Origin: Sphingomonas koreensis | GTDB lineage: Bacteria > Pseudomonadota > Alphaproteobacteria > Sphingomonadales > Sphingomonadaceae | Assembly (NCBI RefSeq): GCF_002797435.1 | Contig: NZ_PGEN01000001.1 | Coordinates: 124,001 to 188,000 of the forward strand | DNA length: 64,000 nt | Reading direction: 5' to 3' | Shown: positions 16,689 to 25,739 of the stretch, in pieces | Position numbering within the stretch: position 1 is the first letter of the stretch | How the letters are laid out: every line of letters begins with the position of its first letter | Made by a program: the position numbers and the translations under genes | The notes under the pieces: model-generated | Told to the model about the DNA's origin: nothing | The model's input: only the letters and a program-made list of their open reading frames with translations | Database searches by the model: none

Positions 16689-17626
16689 CAGGCGGTAACC
16701 GCCGCCTTCGCCAGCTTGGCGGCCCGGGCGTCGCGCATCTTCGCGAAATCGTCGCCGGCGTGGTAGCTCGACCGGGTCAGCGGCGACGACGCCACGAGCA
16801 GGAAGCCCTTGGCGCGCGCGATCGCGGCATAGGCGTCGAACGCCGCCGGAGTCACGAAATCCTGCACCTTGGCGTGGCGCGGCGTAGGCTGGAGATACTG
16901 GCCCATCGTCAGGAAATCGATGTCGGCGCTGCGCATGTCGTCCATCACCTGATGAACCTCCAGCCGCTCTTCGCCGAGGCCGAGCATCACGCCCGACTTG
17001 GTGAAGATCGACGGATCGAGCTTCTTGACCGTCTCCAACAGCCGGATCGAGGCATAGTAGCGCGCGCCGGGGCGGATCGTCGGATAAAACCTCGGCACCG
17101 TCTCGAGATTGTGGTTGTAGACGTCGGGCCGCGCCGCGACGATCATCTCGACCGCCTGCTCATGCTTGTTGCGAAAATCGGGCGTCAGGATCTCGATCGT
17201 CGTGGTCGGGCTGGCCTTCCGGATCGCCTCGATCACCTTGACGAACTGCTTCGCGCCGCCATCGGGCAAGTCATCACGATCGACCGAGGTGATGACGATA
17301 TGCTCCAGCCCCATCTGAACCGCGGCGTCGGCGACGTTGTTCGGCTCCATCGGATCGACGGCGCGCGGCATGCCTGTCTTGACGTTGCAGAAGGCGCAGG
17401 CGCGGGTGCAGGTGTCGCCCAGGATCATCACCGTCGCGTGCTTCTTGCTCCAGCACTCGCCGATGTTCGGACAGGCGGCCTCTTCGCACACCGTCGTCAG
17501 GCTCTTTGAGCGCATCAGCGCGCGAGTCGCGGCAAAGCCGGCGGAGGTCGGCGCCTTTACGCGGATCCAGTCGGGCTTGCGCTGACGTTCCGGACGGGCT
17601 TCGGGGATCGGTGCCATTTCGCTCAT
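16688..17626 (-). CDS. lipA: Lipoyl synthase LipA
   Basis: A 312-residue radical-SAM enzyme that inserts two sulphurs into protein-bound octanoate. Both iron-sulphur sites are visible: the auxiliary cluster [12 protein letters not shown] near residue 50 and the SAM cluster [11 protein letters not shown] near 77, plus the C-terminal RSSYHAG with its conserved serine ligand. The start at 17626 gives [15 protein letters not shown]; eight upstream in-frame codons are possible. No ribosome site precedes it; CTATCT lies 7 nt upstream. It is followed immediately by the COQ10-like gene. Confidence 0.96.
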   Translation of the reverse strand: MSEMAPIPEARPERQRKPDWIRVKAPTSAGFAATRALMRSKSLTTVCEEAACPNIGECWSKKHATVMILGDTCTRACAFCNVKTGMPRAVDPMEPNNVADAAVQMGLEHIVITSVDRDDLPDGGAKQFVKVIEAIRKASPTTTIEILTPDFRNKHEQAVEMIVAARPDVYNHNLETVPRFYPTIRPGARYYASIRLLETVKKLDPSIFTKSGVMLGLGEERLEVHQVMDDMRSADIDFLTMGQYLQPTPRHAKVQDFVTPAAFDAYAAIARAKGFLLVASSPLTRSSYHAGDDFAKMRDARAAKLAKAAVTA

Positions 17627-17633
17627 CGCGCGC

Positions 17634-17661
17634 AGATAGCGATCCCGCACGCCGCTTGCCA
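17634..17661 (-). promoter_or_regulatory. Possible lipA promoter, leaderless geometry
   Basis: On the minus strand TGGCAA (17661-17656), 16 bp, CTATCT (17639-17634), then 7 nt to the lipA ATG at 17626. The -35 is poor, the -10 acceptable. Confidence 0.3.
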
Positions 17662-17691
17662 GCCCCTACGGCCTGCGCCAATGAAGCGCGC

Positions 17692-18321
17692 ATGACTCAC
17701 TTCACCGATCTCGTCGACGGCTATCGCCGTTTCCGCAGCGCCGACTATCGCCGTCAGCGCGAACGCTGGGCGCAGCTTGCGGAGGCACAGTCGCCCAAGG
17801 TCATGGTGATCGCCTGTTCGGACAGCCGCGTCGAACCCGCGCAGATCTTCGACACGCTGCCGGGCGAAATCTTCGTGGTCCGCAATGTCGCCAACCTAGT
17901 CCCGCCGTTCGAGAATGACGGCGGGCGGCATGGCGTTTCGGCAGCGCTCGAGTTCGCGGTGACCAGACTCAACGTCGAGGAAATCGTGGTGATGGGACAT
18001 GGTATGTGCGGTGGCGCGCACGCCGCGCTGACCGAGATGTTTCAGGACGCCGCACCCGGAGACGGCGGCTTCGTCCACGCCTGGGTCAGCCTGCTCGATG
18101 GTGCGCGCGACCGGGTCAAGGCGAAGTACGGCAACGGGCCGGAGGCGTCGCGTGAGATGGAACTGGAAACCGTCCGCACCTCGATCGCCAACCTGCGCAC
18201 CTTCCCGTTCATTCCCGAGCGCGAAGCCGATGGCCGGCTGACCGTCCACGGCGCCTATTTCGCCATCGCCGACGGGGTGCTGCATGTCATGGACGAAAGC
18301 GGCAGCTTCGCTCCCGCCTAG
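17692..18321 (+). CDS. Beta-class carbonic anhydrase
   Basis: A 209-residue zinc enzyme that interconverts CO2 and bicarbonate. Zinc ligands and dyad are visible: VIACSDSRVEP (Cys, then Asp/Arg) about residue 42, and VVMGHGMCGGAHA (His and Cys) about residue 103. The final third holds the usual beta-CA segment RTSIANLRTFPFI and GAYFAIADGVLHV. A single gene, divergent from lipA. Its TAG stop shares the CTAG at 18318-18321 with the stop of the convergent PPK2 gene. The start ATG has no clear ribosome site. Confidence 0.95.
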   Translation: MTHFTDLVDGYRRFRSADYRRQRERWAQLAEAQSPKVMVIACSDSRVEPAQIFDTLPGEIFVVRNVANLVPPFENDGGRHGVSAALEFAVTRLNVEEIVVMGHGMCGGAHAALTEMFQDAAPGDGGFVHAWVSLLDGARDRVKAKYGNGPEASREMELETVRTSIANLRTFPFIPEREADGRLTVHGAYFAIADGVLHVMDESGSFAPA

Positions 18322-19094
18322 CTGGCCGCCAGGGCGGCGCGTGCCATCGACTCGAATTCCGGATCGATCGCCGGCGGCACCATCGGCACCTTCGCCTCAA
18401 GCTGATCGGCGATAGCCGTCAGCGCCGCGATTCGTCCCGCCTTGCGACTGTTACCGTCGATTACCGTCCAGGGTGCCTGCTTGGTGCTGGTCTTTGCGAA
18501 CATATCTTCGATGGCTTCGAGATACTCGGCGCGTTTCGCCCGGTTGCGATAGTCGTCCGGCCCGGTCTTCCAGCGTTTCCACGGATCATCGAGCCGTTCG
18601 GCCAGCTCCTTGTCCTGCTTCTCCTGGGTGATGTGGACGAACAGCTTCACGATCGTAGCGCCCGTATCGATCTGCTGCGTCTCGAAATCGTTGATCTCGC
18701 CATAGCCGCGCGTCCACTCGGCCTTACTCGCATAGCCCTCGACCCGCTCGACGAGTACGCGGCCGTACCAGCTGCGGTCGAAGACCGCGATGTGCCCTCG
18801 CGCCGGCAGTCGCTTCCAGAAACGCCAAAGGAAATGATGGGCGAGTTCGTTCTCGCTCGGCGCCGCGATCGGCATCACTTCGAAGAAGCGAGGATCCCAG
18901 CGTGCGGTGAGGCGCTTGATGATGCCGCCCTTCCCCGCTGCGTCCCACCCCTCGAGTACCAGGATCGCCGGCCGCTTGTGGATGATGTGGGCGACCTGGA
19001 TCAGCTCGAGCCGTGCCTGCACATCGGCAAGCGCCTTTTCATAGTCCCCTGCGAACTTGTCGCCGGTTTCATAGTCATTGAGGTCGATTTTCAT
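18318..19094 (-). CDS. Polyphosphate kinase 2 family protein
   Basis: A 258-residue PPK2-family phosphotransferase that moves phosphate between polyphosphate and nucleotides. Walker A GWDAAGKGGIIKRL (about 49-62), lid-region PARGHIAVFDRSWYGRVLVERVEG with the DRSWY Walker B-like motif, and the C-terminal PWTVIDGNSRKAGR are diagnostic. The ATG at 19094 (MKIDLNDYETGDKF) is preferred over starts up to 19211 because similarity begins there. No clear ribosome site; TAGGCT lies 7 nt upstream with TTCAGC 16 bp further. Class (ADP- or AMP-phosphorylating) cannot be settled by eye. Confidence 0.9.
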   Translation of the reverse strand: MKIDLNDYETGDKFAGDYEKALADVQARLELIQVAHIIHKRPAILVLEGWDAAGKGGIIKRLTARWDPRFFEVMPIAAPSENELAHHFLWRFWKRLPARGHIAVFDRSWYGRVLVERVEGYASKAEWTRGYGEINDFETQQIDTGATIVKLFVHITQEKQDKELAERLDDPWKRWKTGPDDYRNRAKRAEYLEAIEDMFAKTSTKQAPWTVIDGNSRKAGRIAALTAIADQLEAKVPMVPPAIDPEFESMARAALAAS

Positions 19095-19101
19095 GTCCGG
19101 T

Positions 19102-19129
19102 AGCCTAACACCGGCGAAAGCGCGCTGAA
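19102..19129 (-). promoter_or_regulatory. Possible PPK2 promoter, leaderless geometry
   Basis: Minus strand TTCAGC (19129-19124), 16 bp, TAGGCT (19107-19102), then 7 nt to the ATG at 19094. Confidence 0.3.
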
Positions 19130-19233
19130 ATGCCCTGCATTTGCGCCCTAGCGGCCTTCGCATGAGCCCCATCCGTGAATTATGACAGCGGGGTGCGCAG
19201 GGGTCGCGCACGTGTATCCGGGAATAGGTAGTT

Positions 19234-19509
19234 ATGGCGGCGCAGCGTTTGGTAATTGAGGGGCGCGTGCAGCGCGTGGGCTATCGCGACTGGGCGGTTC
19301 GCACCGCACGCCAGCTGGGCGTGATCGGATGGGTCCGCAACCTCCAGGATGGCCGGGTCGAAATTCTGGCGGATGGCGAGGACATGGCGCTCGACACCTT
19401 CGTCGATCGTTGCCGTGAGGGACCTGCAATGGCCAATGTCGCCAAGGTCGATGCGATGCCGGCGGAAGCCGGCAATGTGAAGGGCTTCACAAAGCGGTTC
19501 ACCGCTTAG
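19234..19509 (+). CDS. acyP: Acylphosphatase
   Basis: A 91-residue acylphosphatase, which hydrolyses acyl phosphates such as carbamoyl or 1,3-bisphosphoglyceryl phosphate. The phosphate loop is RVQRVGYRDWAVRTARQLG (catalytic Arg in GYRDW) and the catalytic Asn lies in GWVRNLQDGRVEI; length is typical. It is a single gene, divergent from PPK2 and convergent with DUF2794. GGGAATAGG lies 5-13 nt upstream of the ATG. It ends two bases from the convergent gene. Confidence 0.95.
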   Translation: MAAQRLVIEGRVQRVGYRDWAVRTARQLGVIGWVRNLQDGRVEILADGEDMALDTFVDRCREGPAMANVAKVDAMPAEAGNVKGFTKRFTA

Positions 19510-19511
19510 GG

Positions 19512-19853
19512 CTATTCATCGACCAGCTTCATCAGCCTTCGTTCGACTGGCGCAAGCACGGGGCCGAGTTCGTGCCCGCGCTTGAGCACCGCGCCGCTTT
19601 CGTTGACCAGCGCCCACATACCCTGCCGATTGCGCAGCGACGGGCGTTTCTCGACTCGAAATTCGGGGCGCTCGGCGGCACGGCGGAACGCAGCAAAGAC
19701 GGCGGCGTCTCGACCGAATTGGATCGCATAGTCGCGCCAATGCCCAGCCGCCACCATTCGTCCGTACAGATCCAGGATCCGGGTGAGCTCAAGCCGCTCG
19801 AACCCGACCTGGTCGGGTGCCTTGAGCGGAAATGGCGTGACGATCGCGCTCAC
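19512..19853 (-). CDS. DUF2794 family protein
   Basis: A 113-residue protein that I recognise as DUF2794, a family largely confined to alphaproteobacteria and without known function. Typical core: [51 protein letters not shown] and [17 protein letters not shown]. It starts with GTG, overlapping the cysE stop by four bases (GTGA), so it is coupled to cysE. No signal or membrane segment is seen. Confidence 0.85.
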   Translation of the reverse strand: MSAIVTPFPLKAPDQVGFERLELTRILDLYGRMVAAGHWRDYAIQFGRDAAVFAAFRRAAERPEFRVEKRPSLRNRQGMWALVNESGAVLKRGHELGPVLAPVERRLMKLVDE

Positions 19854-20548
19854 GCCCGGTCGCGCTGCTTCCCGGTGCGGCTGCCGGTTTCACGTTCGGC
19901 GAGCAGTTCATCGACCCGCTTGCGCATCGCCTCCAGTTCGCAGCGCATGATTTCCAGCTTCTGCGTTGCGGGGTCGTAAAGCTCGCTGCACGGTGTGCCG
20001 TAAGGCACGAAGTCCTTCTGCCACTTGTCCGCTTCGACCAGGGTCGCCTTGGCGGGGATGCCGACCATTACGGCTCCCTCGGGCACATCCTTCGTGACTA
20101 CCGCATTTGCGCCGATACGCGCACGCGGGTTGACCGTGATCGGACCAAGCACCTGCGCGCCCGAGCCAATGATGACGCCGTCCATCAGCGTGGGATGCCG
20201 TTTGCCCGCAACGCCATTGTCGGGACTGGTGCCACCGAGCGTCACGCACTGATAGATGGTGACATCGTTGCCGATCTCCGCCGTCTCGCCGATCACCACG
20301 AAACCATGGTCGATGAAGAAGTTACGGCCGATCCTTGCGCCCGGATGGATGTCGATTCCGGTCAGCCAGCGCGATGTGTGATTCACGAAACGGGCGAGGA
20401 AGAACAGGTTCGCCCTGTACAACCGGTGCGCGACGCGGTGCCAGAAAAGCGCCCAGACGCCAGGATAGAGAAGAATCTCCGCACGGCTCCGCGGCGCGGG
20501 ATCCCGCGCGCGAATCGAATCCAGATAGGCTCCCAGACCACCGAACAT
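19850..20548 (-). CDS. cysE: Serine O-acetyltransferase
   Basis: A 232-residue left-handed beta-helix acetyltransferase that makes O-acetylserine for cysteine synthesis. Helical N-terminal part with [17 protein letters not shown], hexapeptide repeats [61 protein letters not shown] and [17 protein letters not shown]. The short form is the SAT/EpsC type. I chose the ATG at 20548, preceded by AGGGG; the frame extends upstream without support. The tail is coiled, [18 protein letters not shown]. Coupled to DUF2794 and divergent from a TauE/SafE exporter, consistent with sulphur metabolism. Confidence 0.93.
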   Translation of the reverse strand: MFGGLGAYLDSIRARDPAPRSRAEILLYPGVWALFWHRVAHRLYRANLFFLARFVNHTSRWLTGIDIHPGARIGRNFFIDHGFVVIGETAEIGNDVTIYQCVTLGGTSPDNGVAGKRHPTLMDGVIIGSGAQVLGPITVNPRARIGANAVVTKDVPEGAVMVGIPAKATLVEADKWQKDFVPYGTPCSELYDPATQKLEIMRCELEAMRKRVDELLAERETGSRTGKQRDRA

Positions 20549-20605
20549 GAACAGGCCCCTTTTGTACTGAGAGGTATTTAGGCGAGGCCGGGGGCATTTT
20601 CCAGT

Positions 20606-20635
20606 TTGACGCGTTGCCCGCTTGTCCTGTCTAAA
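20606..20635 (+). promoter_or_regulatory. Putative promoter of TauE/SafE gene
   Basis: TTGACG (20606-20611), an 18-bp spacer and TCTAAA (20630-20635) lie about 85 bp upstream of the ATG at 20722. Confidence 0.4.
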
Positions 20636-20721
20636 CACGATGTATCTTGTAGGGATTGAACCTCGCCGCCAAACCGGGCGCGCCTGCAACAACTACCGGC
20701 AGTCAGGGCGAAAGGGATTTG

Positions 20722-21486
20722 ATGTTCGAAGCGATCGACTTCCAGGCACTTCTTCCCTTCATTGCCGTTGGATTCGCCGCGCAGATCGTGGATGGCGCGC
20801 TGGGCATGGCCTTCGGCGTCATATCCAGCACGCTGTTGGTCAGCGTGCTCGGCGTTCCGCCCGCGACCGCTTCGGCCGGTGTCCATCTGGCCGAGTGCTT
20901 CACCACCGGCGTTTCGGGCATCAGTCACGCGATTCATAAGAATGTGAATTGGAAGCTGTTCTTCCGCTTGCTCGTCCCCGGCATCATCGGCGGCGTCACC
21001 GGTGCGTATCTGCTCACCTCACTCGACGCCTCGATCACACGGCCGTTCGTGATGGGCTATCTTGCGCTGATCGGCATCTATCTGCTGTGGCGAGGCATCA
21101 GCTTTCCGACCCGCCATCATCGCGAGCCGAAGATCGTCGAACCCCTTGGCCTTGCCGGCGGCTTTCTCGACGCGGCGGGCGGCGGCGGCTGGGGTCCGGT
21201 CGTCACCAGCAACCTGCTGATCCAGGGCACGCAGCCACGCTACACGATCGGAACGGTCAACAGCGTCGAGTTTTTCCTGACTCTGTCGGTGTCGATCACC
21301 TTCATCTTCCATCTTGGCCTGTCAGCCTTCACCGAGGCTGTCGTCGGCCTGCTCGTCGGCGGCGTCCTCGCCGCACCGTTCGGCGCCCTGCTCGCCAAGC
21401 GCGTACCCACCAAGACGCTGCTGATCCTCGTCGGCGTCGTCCTGACAGTCACCAGCAGCTACAGCGTCTATCGCGCGCTGACTTGA
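20722..21486 (+). CDS. TauE/SafE family sulfite/anion exporter
   Basis: A 254-residue membrane protein with about eight hydrophobic segments. The two internally repeated TauE motifs are visible: FAAQIVDGALGMAFGVISST near residue 16 and GLAGGFLDAAGGGGWGPVV near residue 154. The family exports or moves sulphite, sulphoacetate and related anions. Divergent placement beside cysE supports a sulphur link, but that is inference. AAAGGG precedes the ATG at 20722. Length is normal. Confidence 0.92.
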   Translation: MFEAIDFQALLPFIAVGFAAQIVDGALGMAFGVISSTLLVSVLGVPPATASAGVHLAECFTTGVSGISHAIHKNVNWKLFFRLLVPGIIGGVTGAYLLTSLDASITRPFVMGYLALIGIYLLWRGISFPTRHHREPKIVEPLGLAGGFLDAAGGGGWGPVVTSNLLIQGTQPRYTIGTVNSVEFFLTLSVSITFIFHLGLSAFTEAVVGLLVGGVLAAPFGALLAKRVPTKTLLILVGVVLTVTSSYSVYRALT

Positions 21487-21492
21487 ACTGTT

Positions 21493-21603
21493 CGATCAAT
21501 GTTGATTGATTGAGTGACTGTCTCGATCAATCCAAGCGAGACTTCCTGTTTCATCTCCGTTGCACTGCAACCTATATGCGGCGTCGCACAAGTTGCATTG
21601 CAT
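21493..21603. promoter_or_regulatory. ahpC upstream region with palindromes (candidate OxyR sites)
   Basis: Between the exporter and ahpC are: CGATCAAT at 21493-21500; an 11-bp inverted repeat, 10 of 11 matching, at 21504-21514 with 21522-21532 (GATTGATTGAG and CTCGATCAATC, 7-nt loop); a perfect GTTGCA-C-TGCAAC palindrome at 21559-21571; and another GTTGCA at 21592-21597. CGATCAAT also occurs at the oxyR start. These are plausible OxyR operators; the first repeat could instead end the upstream message. Confidence 0.5.
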
Positions 21604-21623
21604 CATAACGGAGAAACCAGAAC

Positions 21624-22187
21624 ATGGCCCTCATCGGAAGCTCGCTCAAGCCGTTCACTGCGACCGCCTTCAAGGAAGGCAAGTTCGTCGACGTCACCGA
21701 CGCCGACGTGCGCGGCAAGTGGGCCGTCTTCTTCTTCTACCCGGCGGACTTCACCTTCGTCTGCCCGACCGAGCTGGAGGACCTCGCCGACGTCTATCCG
21801 ACCCTGCAGAAGATGGGCGTCGAGGTATATTCGGTGTCGACCGACACGCATTTCAGCCACAAGGCATGGCACGATACCTCGCCCGCGATCGGCAAGATCA
21901 ACTACTATATGCTGGGCGACCAGAACCACACGCTGTCGAGCAATTTCGACGTGCTGCGTGAGGGTCAGGGCCTTGCCGACCGCGGCACGTTCGTGATCGA
22001 TCCGGAAGGCGTGATCCAGATCGTCGAGATCACCAGCGAGGGCGTCGGCCGCAACGCGCAGGAGCTGCTGCGCAAGATCAAGGCAGCGCAGTATGTTGCA
22101 GCGCACCCGGGTGAAGTCTGCCCGGCAAAGTGGGAAGAGGGTGAAAGCACTCTGGCCCCGTCGCTCGACCTCGTCGGCAAGATTTAA
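21624..22187 (+). CDS. ahpC: Alkyl hydroperoxide reductase AhpC, peroxiredoxin
   Basis: A 187-residue typical 2-Cys peroxiredoxin that reduces H2O2 and organic peroxides. Peroxidatic Cys47 in [12 protein letters not shown], catalytic Thr and Pro in the same loop, and the resolving Cys in [12 protein letters not shown] near residue 166. GGAGAAACC precedes the ATG. It is followed after a strong hairpin by its reductase ahpF, and oxyR is 3.5 kb downstream, so peroxide control is very likely. The AhpC-specific C-terminus ([16 protein letters not shown]) is intact. Confidence 0.97.
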   Translation: MALIGSSLKPFTATAFKEGKFVDVTDADVRGKWAVFFFYPADFTFVCPTELEDLADVYPTLQKMGVEVYSVSTDTHFSHKAWHDTSPAIGKINYYMLGDQNHTLSSNFDVLREGQGLADRGTFVIDPEGVIQIVEITSEGVGRNAQELLRKIKAAQYVAAHPGEVCPAKWEEGESTLAPSLDLVGKI

Positions 22188-22238
22188 GCCGAAGAAGACC
22201 TAAGCGCCCGTCCCTCTCCCCCTGTGCGGGCGCCCAAG

Positions 22239-22280
22239 CGGCCCGGGGCTGACTTCCCGTAGCCCCGGGCCGTATTGTTT
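22239..22280 (+). terminator. Hairpin between ahpC and ahpF
   Basis: A perfect 12-bp stem (22239-22250 with 22261-22272, CGGCCCGGGGCT and complement), 10-nt loop, followed by TATTGTTT. It probably attenuates read-through, so that ahpC is made in excess over ahpF. Confidence 0.75.
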
Positions 22281-22299
22281 CCAGTTTCAGGAGTTTCCG

Positions 22300-23877
22300 A
22301 TGCTCGACGCACATCTCAAGCAGCAGCTTGAAGGCTATCTGGTGAACATTCGCGAGCCGATCGAACTCGTCGCCAGCCTGGGCGACGACGCCAAGTCGCG
22401 CGAGCTCGAGACCCTGCTCACCGAGATCGCGGACCTCTCCGGGAAGATTGCGCTCGTTCGCGCAGACGACAAGCGCAAGCCGAGCTTCATGATCCGCCGC
22501 GCCGGCACCGATATCGGTGTGCGCTTCGCCGGCATCCCGATGGGGCACGAGTTCACCAGCCTGGTCCTCGCTTTGCTCCAGGTCGGCGGTCACCCGTCCA
22601 AGGCGGCGCAGGACGTGATCGAGCAGGTCAAGGGACTTGAGGGCGAACTGCATTTCGAGACTTATTTCTCGCTGTCGTGCCAGAACTGCCCGGATGTGGT
22701 TCAGGCGCTGAACCTGATGGCGGTGCTCAACCCCCAGATCAGCCACGTCGCGATCGACGGCGCGCTGTTCAAGGCTGAGGTCGACGCGCGTCAGGTCCTT
22801 GCCGTCCCCACCGTCTTCCTCAACGGCGAGCCGTTCGGCTCGGGCCGCATGGAACTCGAACAGATCGTCGCCAAGCTCGATAGCGGCGCCGATGCCAAGG
22901 CGGCAGCAAAGCTCGAGGCGAAGGAGCCGTTCGACGTGCTCGTGGTCGGCGGTGGCCCCGCCGGGGCGGCCTCGGCCATCTACACCGCGCGCAAGGGCCT
23001 TCGCGTCGGTGTCGCTGCCGAGCGCTTCGGCGGCCAGGTGCTCGACACGATGGGCATCGAGAACTTCATCTCCGTTCCTTACACCGAAGGCCCCAAGCTC
23101 GCCGCGCAGCTCGAGAGCCACGTCAAGGAGAATGAGGTCGATATCATGAACCTCCAGCGCGCCGAGAAACTGATCCCGGCGTCGCATGAAGGCGGGTTGC
23201 ATGAGGTCGTGCTGGCCAATGGCGCGACGCTGAAGGCCAAGACCGTGATCCTCTCGACCGGCGCGCGTTGGCGCCAGATGGGCGTGCCGGGCGAAAACGA
23301 GTACCGCAACAAGGGCGTGGCTTACTGCCCGCATTGCGACGGCCCGCTGTTCAAGGGGAAGCGTGTCGCAGTGATCGGCGGCGGCAATTCGGGTGTCGAG
23401 GCGGCGATTGACCTTGCCGGCATCGTCGCGCACGTCACGCTGATCGAATATGACAGCCAGCTGCGCGCTGACGCGGTGCTTCAGCGCAAGCTTGCCAGCC
23501 TTCCCAACGTCAGGATCATCACCTCGGCGCTCACCACCCGCGTTAGCGGCGCGGAGAAGGTTACCGGCCTGACCTACAAGGACCGCAACAGCGGTGAGGA
23601 GCATGACATCGAGCTGGAGGGCATCTTCGTCCAGATCGGACTGGTGCCCAACACCGAATGGCTCAAGGACGCGATTGCCCTCACCCCGCGCGGCGAGATC
23701 GAGATCGACGCGCGCGGCGAGACCAGCCAGCCGGGCATCTTCGCCGCGGGTGACGCCACCACGGTGCCGTACAAGCAGATCGTCATTGCGATGGGCGCCG
23801 GCTCGACTGCCGCCCTCTCCGCCTTCGACTATCTCATCCGCCTGCCCGCGGAGGAGATCGAGGCCGCCGCGGCCTGA
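22300..23877 (+). CDS. ahpF: Alkyl hydroperoxide reductase subunit F
   Basis: A 525-residue flavoprotein that passes electrons from NADH to AhpC. N-terminal double thioredoxin fold with redox pair SCQNCPDV (about C127/C130), then FAD site [22 protein letters not shown]-terminal reductase pair CPHCDGP (about C343/C346), NAD site [19 protein letters not shown], and [27 protein letters not shown] lies 7 nt before the ATG. It lies downstream of ahpC and is separated from it by a stem-loop. Confidence 0.97.
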   Translation: MLDAHLKQQLEGYLVNIREPIELVASLGDDAKSRELETLLTEIADLSGKIALVRADDKRKPSFMIRRAGTDIGVRFAGIPMGHEFTSLVLALLQVGGHPSKAAQDVIEQVKGLEGELHFETYFSLSCQNCPDVVQALNLMAVLNPQISHVAIDGALFKAEVDARQVLAVPTVFLNGEPFGSGRMELEQIVAKLDSGADAKAAAKLEAKEPFDVLVVGGGPAGAASAIYTARKGLRVGVAAERFGGQVLDTMGIENFISVPYTEGPKLAAQLESHVKENEVDIMNLQRAEKLIPASHEGGLHEVVLANGATLKAKTVILSTGARWRQMGVPGENEYRNKGVAYCPHCDGPLFKGKRVAVIGGGNSGVEAAIDLAGIVAHVTLIEYDSQLRADAVLQRKLASLPNVRIITSALTTRVSGAEKVTGLTYKDRNSGEEHDIELEGIFVQIGLVPNTEWLKDAIALTPRGEIEIDARGETSQPGIFAAGDATTVPYKQIVIAMGAGSTAALSAFDYLIRLPAEEIEAAAA

Positions 23878-23886
23878 AGCGCGGCA

Positions 23887-24786
23887 TCAGGCGGCCGCCC
23901 GGGCATAGCGTCCGGGCGGCTGTCCCACATGGCGGCTGAACGCCGTGCTGAAGGTGCTGGCCGAACCATAGCCGACGCGCTCGGCGACTTCTGCCAGCGG
24001 AACGTCGCGGCGGCGCAGCAGGTCCTTGGCCAGCGCCATCCGCCACGCCAGCAGATACTCCATCGGCGGCACCCCCACTGCGCCGGTGAAGCGCTCGAAG
24101 AAGGCGGACCGCGACATTGCCGCATCGCGCGCGAGCTGCTCGACGGTCCAGGGACGCGCCGGATCGGCATGCATTCGGCGCATCGCCTCCGCGAGCCTGC
24201 GGTCGCTCAACCCCCGCAGCAACCCCGGTGGCGGCCCATCCCGCTGCGTCGTGCGCAATGCCTCGATCAGCAGGATCTCGACCAGGCGCTCCAACACCAA
24301 GTCGCGACCGGGCTGGACCGATCTGCTCTCCTCCGCGACCAACCGGACGAGCACCGACAGCCGCTCGGCATCGCGAAGGTGGACAAGCGCCGGCAACAGC
24401 GAGACGAGCAGCGACGTATCGGGTGATCCGAACAGGAAGAACCCACCGAGCAGGCGAACATCGGGGTCGCCTTCCCTGTCGCCATGCCGCACCTCATCCT
24501 CCGCCGGCGGCGCCTCCTTTGGATCGACGAAGGCCGGGACAACCGGGTCGAAGCCCGAGAGGACGAACCCCGGCGTCGCTGGCATCAACACGAAGTCCCC
24601 GGCCTGCAGCGTCACCGGCTCTTGCCCCTCGACCGCAAGCCGGCACGCGCCCTCGATCACCGTACAGAAGCTTGGCGCGCCATAGTCTCCGTAACGCACG
24701 CCCCAGCGCCCGGCCGCGCTGATCAGCTTGGACGAAACGCCCTGTGGCCGGAGCAGGGCGATGACTTGAGATAGCGGATCATGCAT
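23887..24786 (-). CDS. AraC-family regulator with cupin sensor domain
   Basis: A 299-residue regulator. The N-terminal cupin-type sensor (about 20-180) includes FCTVIEGACRLAVEG and LQAGDFVLMPATPGF; two AraC helix-turn-helix motifs follow (WTVEQLARDAAMSRSAFFERF and LAEVAERVGYGSASTFSTAF). Such proteins usually control an adjacent oxidoreductase, here the divergent SDR gene. The start has no ribosome site: CTAACG ends 7 nt before the ATG and TTGATG is 16 bp further, predicting a leaderless message. Inducer unknown. Confidence 0.92.
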   Translation of the reverse strand: MHDPLSQVIALLRPQGVSSKLISAAGRWGVRYGDYGAPSFCTVIEGACRLAVEGQEPVTLQAGDFVLMPATPGFVLSGFDPVVPAFVDPKEAPPAEDEVRHGDREGDPDVRLLGGFFLFGSPDTSLLVSLLPALVHLRDAERLSVLVRLVAEESRSVQPGRDLVLERLVEILLIEALRTTQRDGPPPGLLRGLSDRRLAEAMRRMHADPARPWTVEQLARDAAMSRSAFFERFTGAVGVPPMEYLLAWRMALAKDLLRRRDVPLAEVAERVGYGSASTFSTAFSRHVGQPPGRYARAAA

Positions 24787-24793
24787 ATCTGGA

Positions 24794-24821
24794 CGTTAGC
24801 TAATTAAATACGGATCATCAA
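24794..24821 (-). promoter_or_regulatory. Putative AraC-gene promoter, leaderless geometry
   Basis: Minus strand TTGATG (24821-24816), 16-bp A/T-rich spacer, CTAACG (24799-24794), 7 nt to the ATG at 24786. Confidence 0.5.
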
Positions 24822-24884
24822 TCGTAGATAGTCCTGATTGCTTCCGGCATTTCCTGGCTACCGACAATCGCAAGGAAGACGATC

Positions 24885-25628
24885 ATGAAGACCATCCTCA
24901 TCACTGGCTGTTCCTCCGGCTATGGCCTCGAAACGGCACGCCATTTCCTCGCCATGGGCTGGAACGTCATCGCCACGATGCGTACCCCGCGCGAGGGCAT
25001 CCTACCGGTTTCGGATCGCCTGCGCATCCTTGCGCTGGACGTGACCAAGCCCGAGAGTATCGCGGCAGCGCTCGAAGCCGCTGGCCCGATCGACGTGTTG
25101 GTGAACAATGCCGGGATCGGCCTGATCGGCGCGCTCGAAGCGACGACGATGGCGAAGGCGCGTGCGATCTTCGAGACCAACACCTTCGGCGTGATGGCCA
25201 TGACCCAGGCGGTGATCCCGGCCTTTCGCGCCCGCGGCTCGGGCGTCATCGTCAATGTGACGTCCAGCGTGGCTCTGGCGCCGATGCCACTCGTGTCGGT
25301 CTACACCGCAAGCAAGACCGCGATCGAGGGCTTCACCGGCTCGCTCGCGCACGAGCTTGGTGCCTTTGGTGTGCGCGTAGCGCTGATCCAGCCGGGCTAT
25401 GGCCCGGACACGCGCTTCACCCGGAACACCGATGTGACGATCGATGAAGCGATCCCGCCTGCATATATGCCCTTCGCCCAACCCATTCTGAGTGCATTCG
25501 CCTCGCCTGGCCAGACCACGACAGCCGCTGATGTCGCCGATGGTGTGTGGCGGGCGGTTCATGACGAGAACAATCAACTCAGCTTTCCTGCCGGACCGGA
25601 TGCGGTCGCGCTGGCGCAAGCGGGCTAA
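24885..25628 (+). CDS. SDR family oxidoreductase
   Basis: A 247-residue short-chain dehydrogenase/reductase. Nucleotide-binding TGCSSGYGLETARH (residues 7-20), structural NNAGIGL, catalytic Ser in NVTSSVALAPMP and the YTASK tetrad. The C-terminal region lacks a recognisable substrate signature, so the substrate is unknown. AAGGAAGACG precedes the ATG. It diverges from an AraC regulator that probably controls it. Confidence 0.92.
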   Translation: MKTILITGCSSGYGLETARHFLAMGWNVIATMRTPREGILPVSDRLRILALDVTKPESIAAALEAAGPIDVLVNNAGIGLIGALEATTMAKARAIFETNTFGVMAMTQAVIPAFRARGSGVIVNVTSSVALAPMPLVSVYTASKTAIEGFTGSLAHELGAFGVRVALIQPGYGPDTRFTRNTDVTIDEAIPPAYMPFAQPILSAFASPGQTTTAADVADGVWRAVHDENNQLSFPAGPDAVALAQAG

Positions 25629-25714
25629 GTCGATGGCACCCGATTCTGAAATCGAGTATCAAATCCGGCGCCATTCCAGTCTTTTATAATCGCTCGTGGC
25701 ACTTATATCTGCGC

Positions 25715-25739
25715 CATTCATCGTTCAGGACGATCAATG
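25715..25739. promoter_or_regulatory. Palindrome over the oxyR ribosome site and start codon
   Basis: CATTCATCGT (25715-25724), TCAGG, ACGATCAATG (25730-25739): the arms match at 9 of 10 positions. AGGA at 25727-25730 is the ribosome site and the last three bases are the oxyR ATG. It could be an autoregulatory operator with LTTR-like ATnG-N-AT half-sites, or an RNA hairpin that hides the start. Confidence 0.55.
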
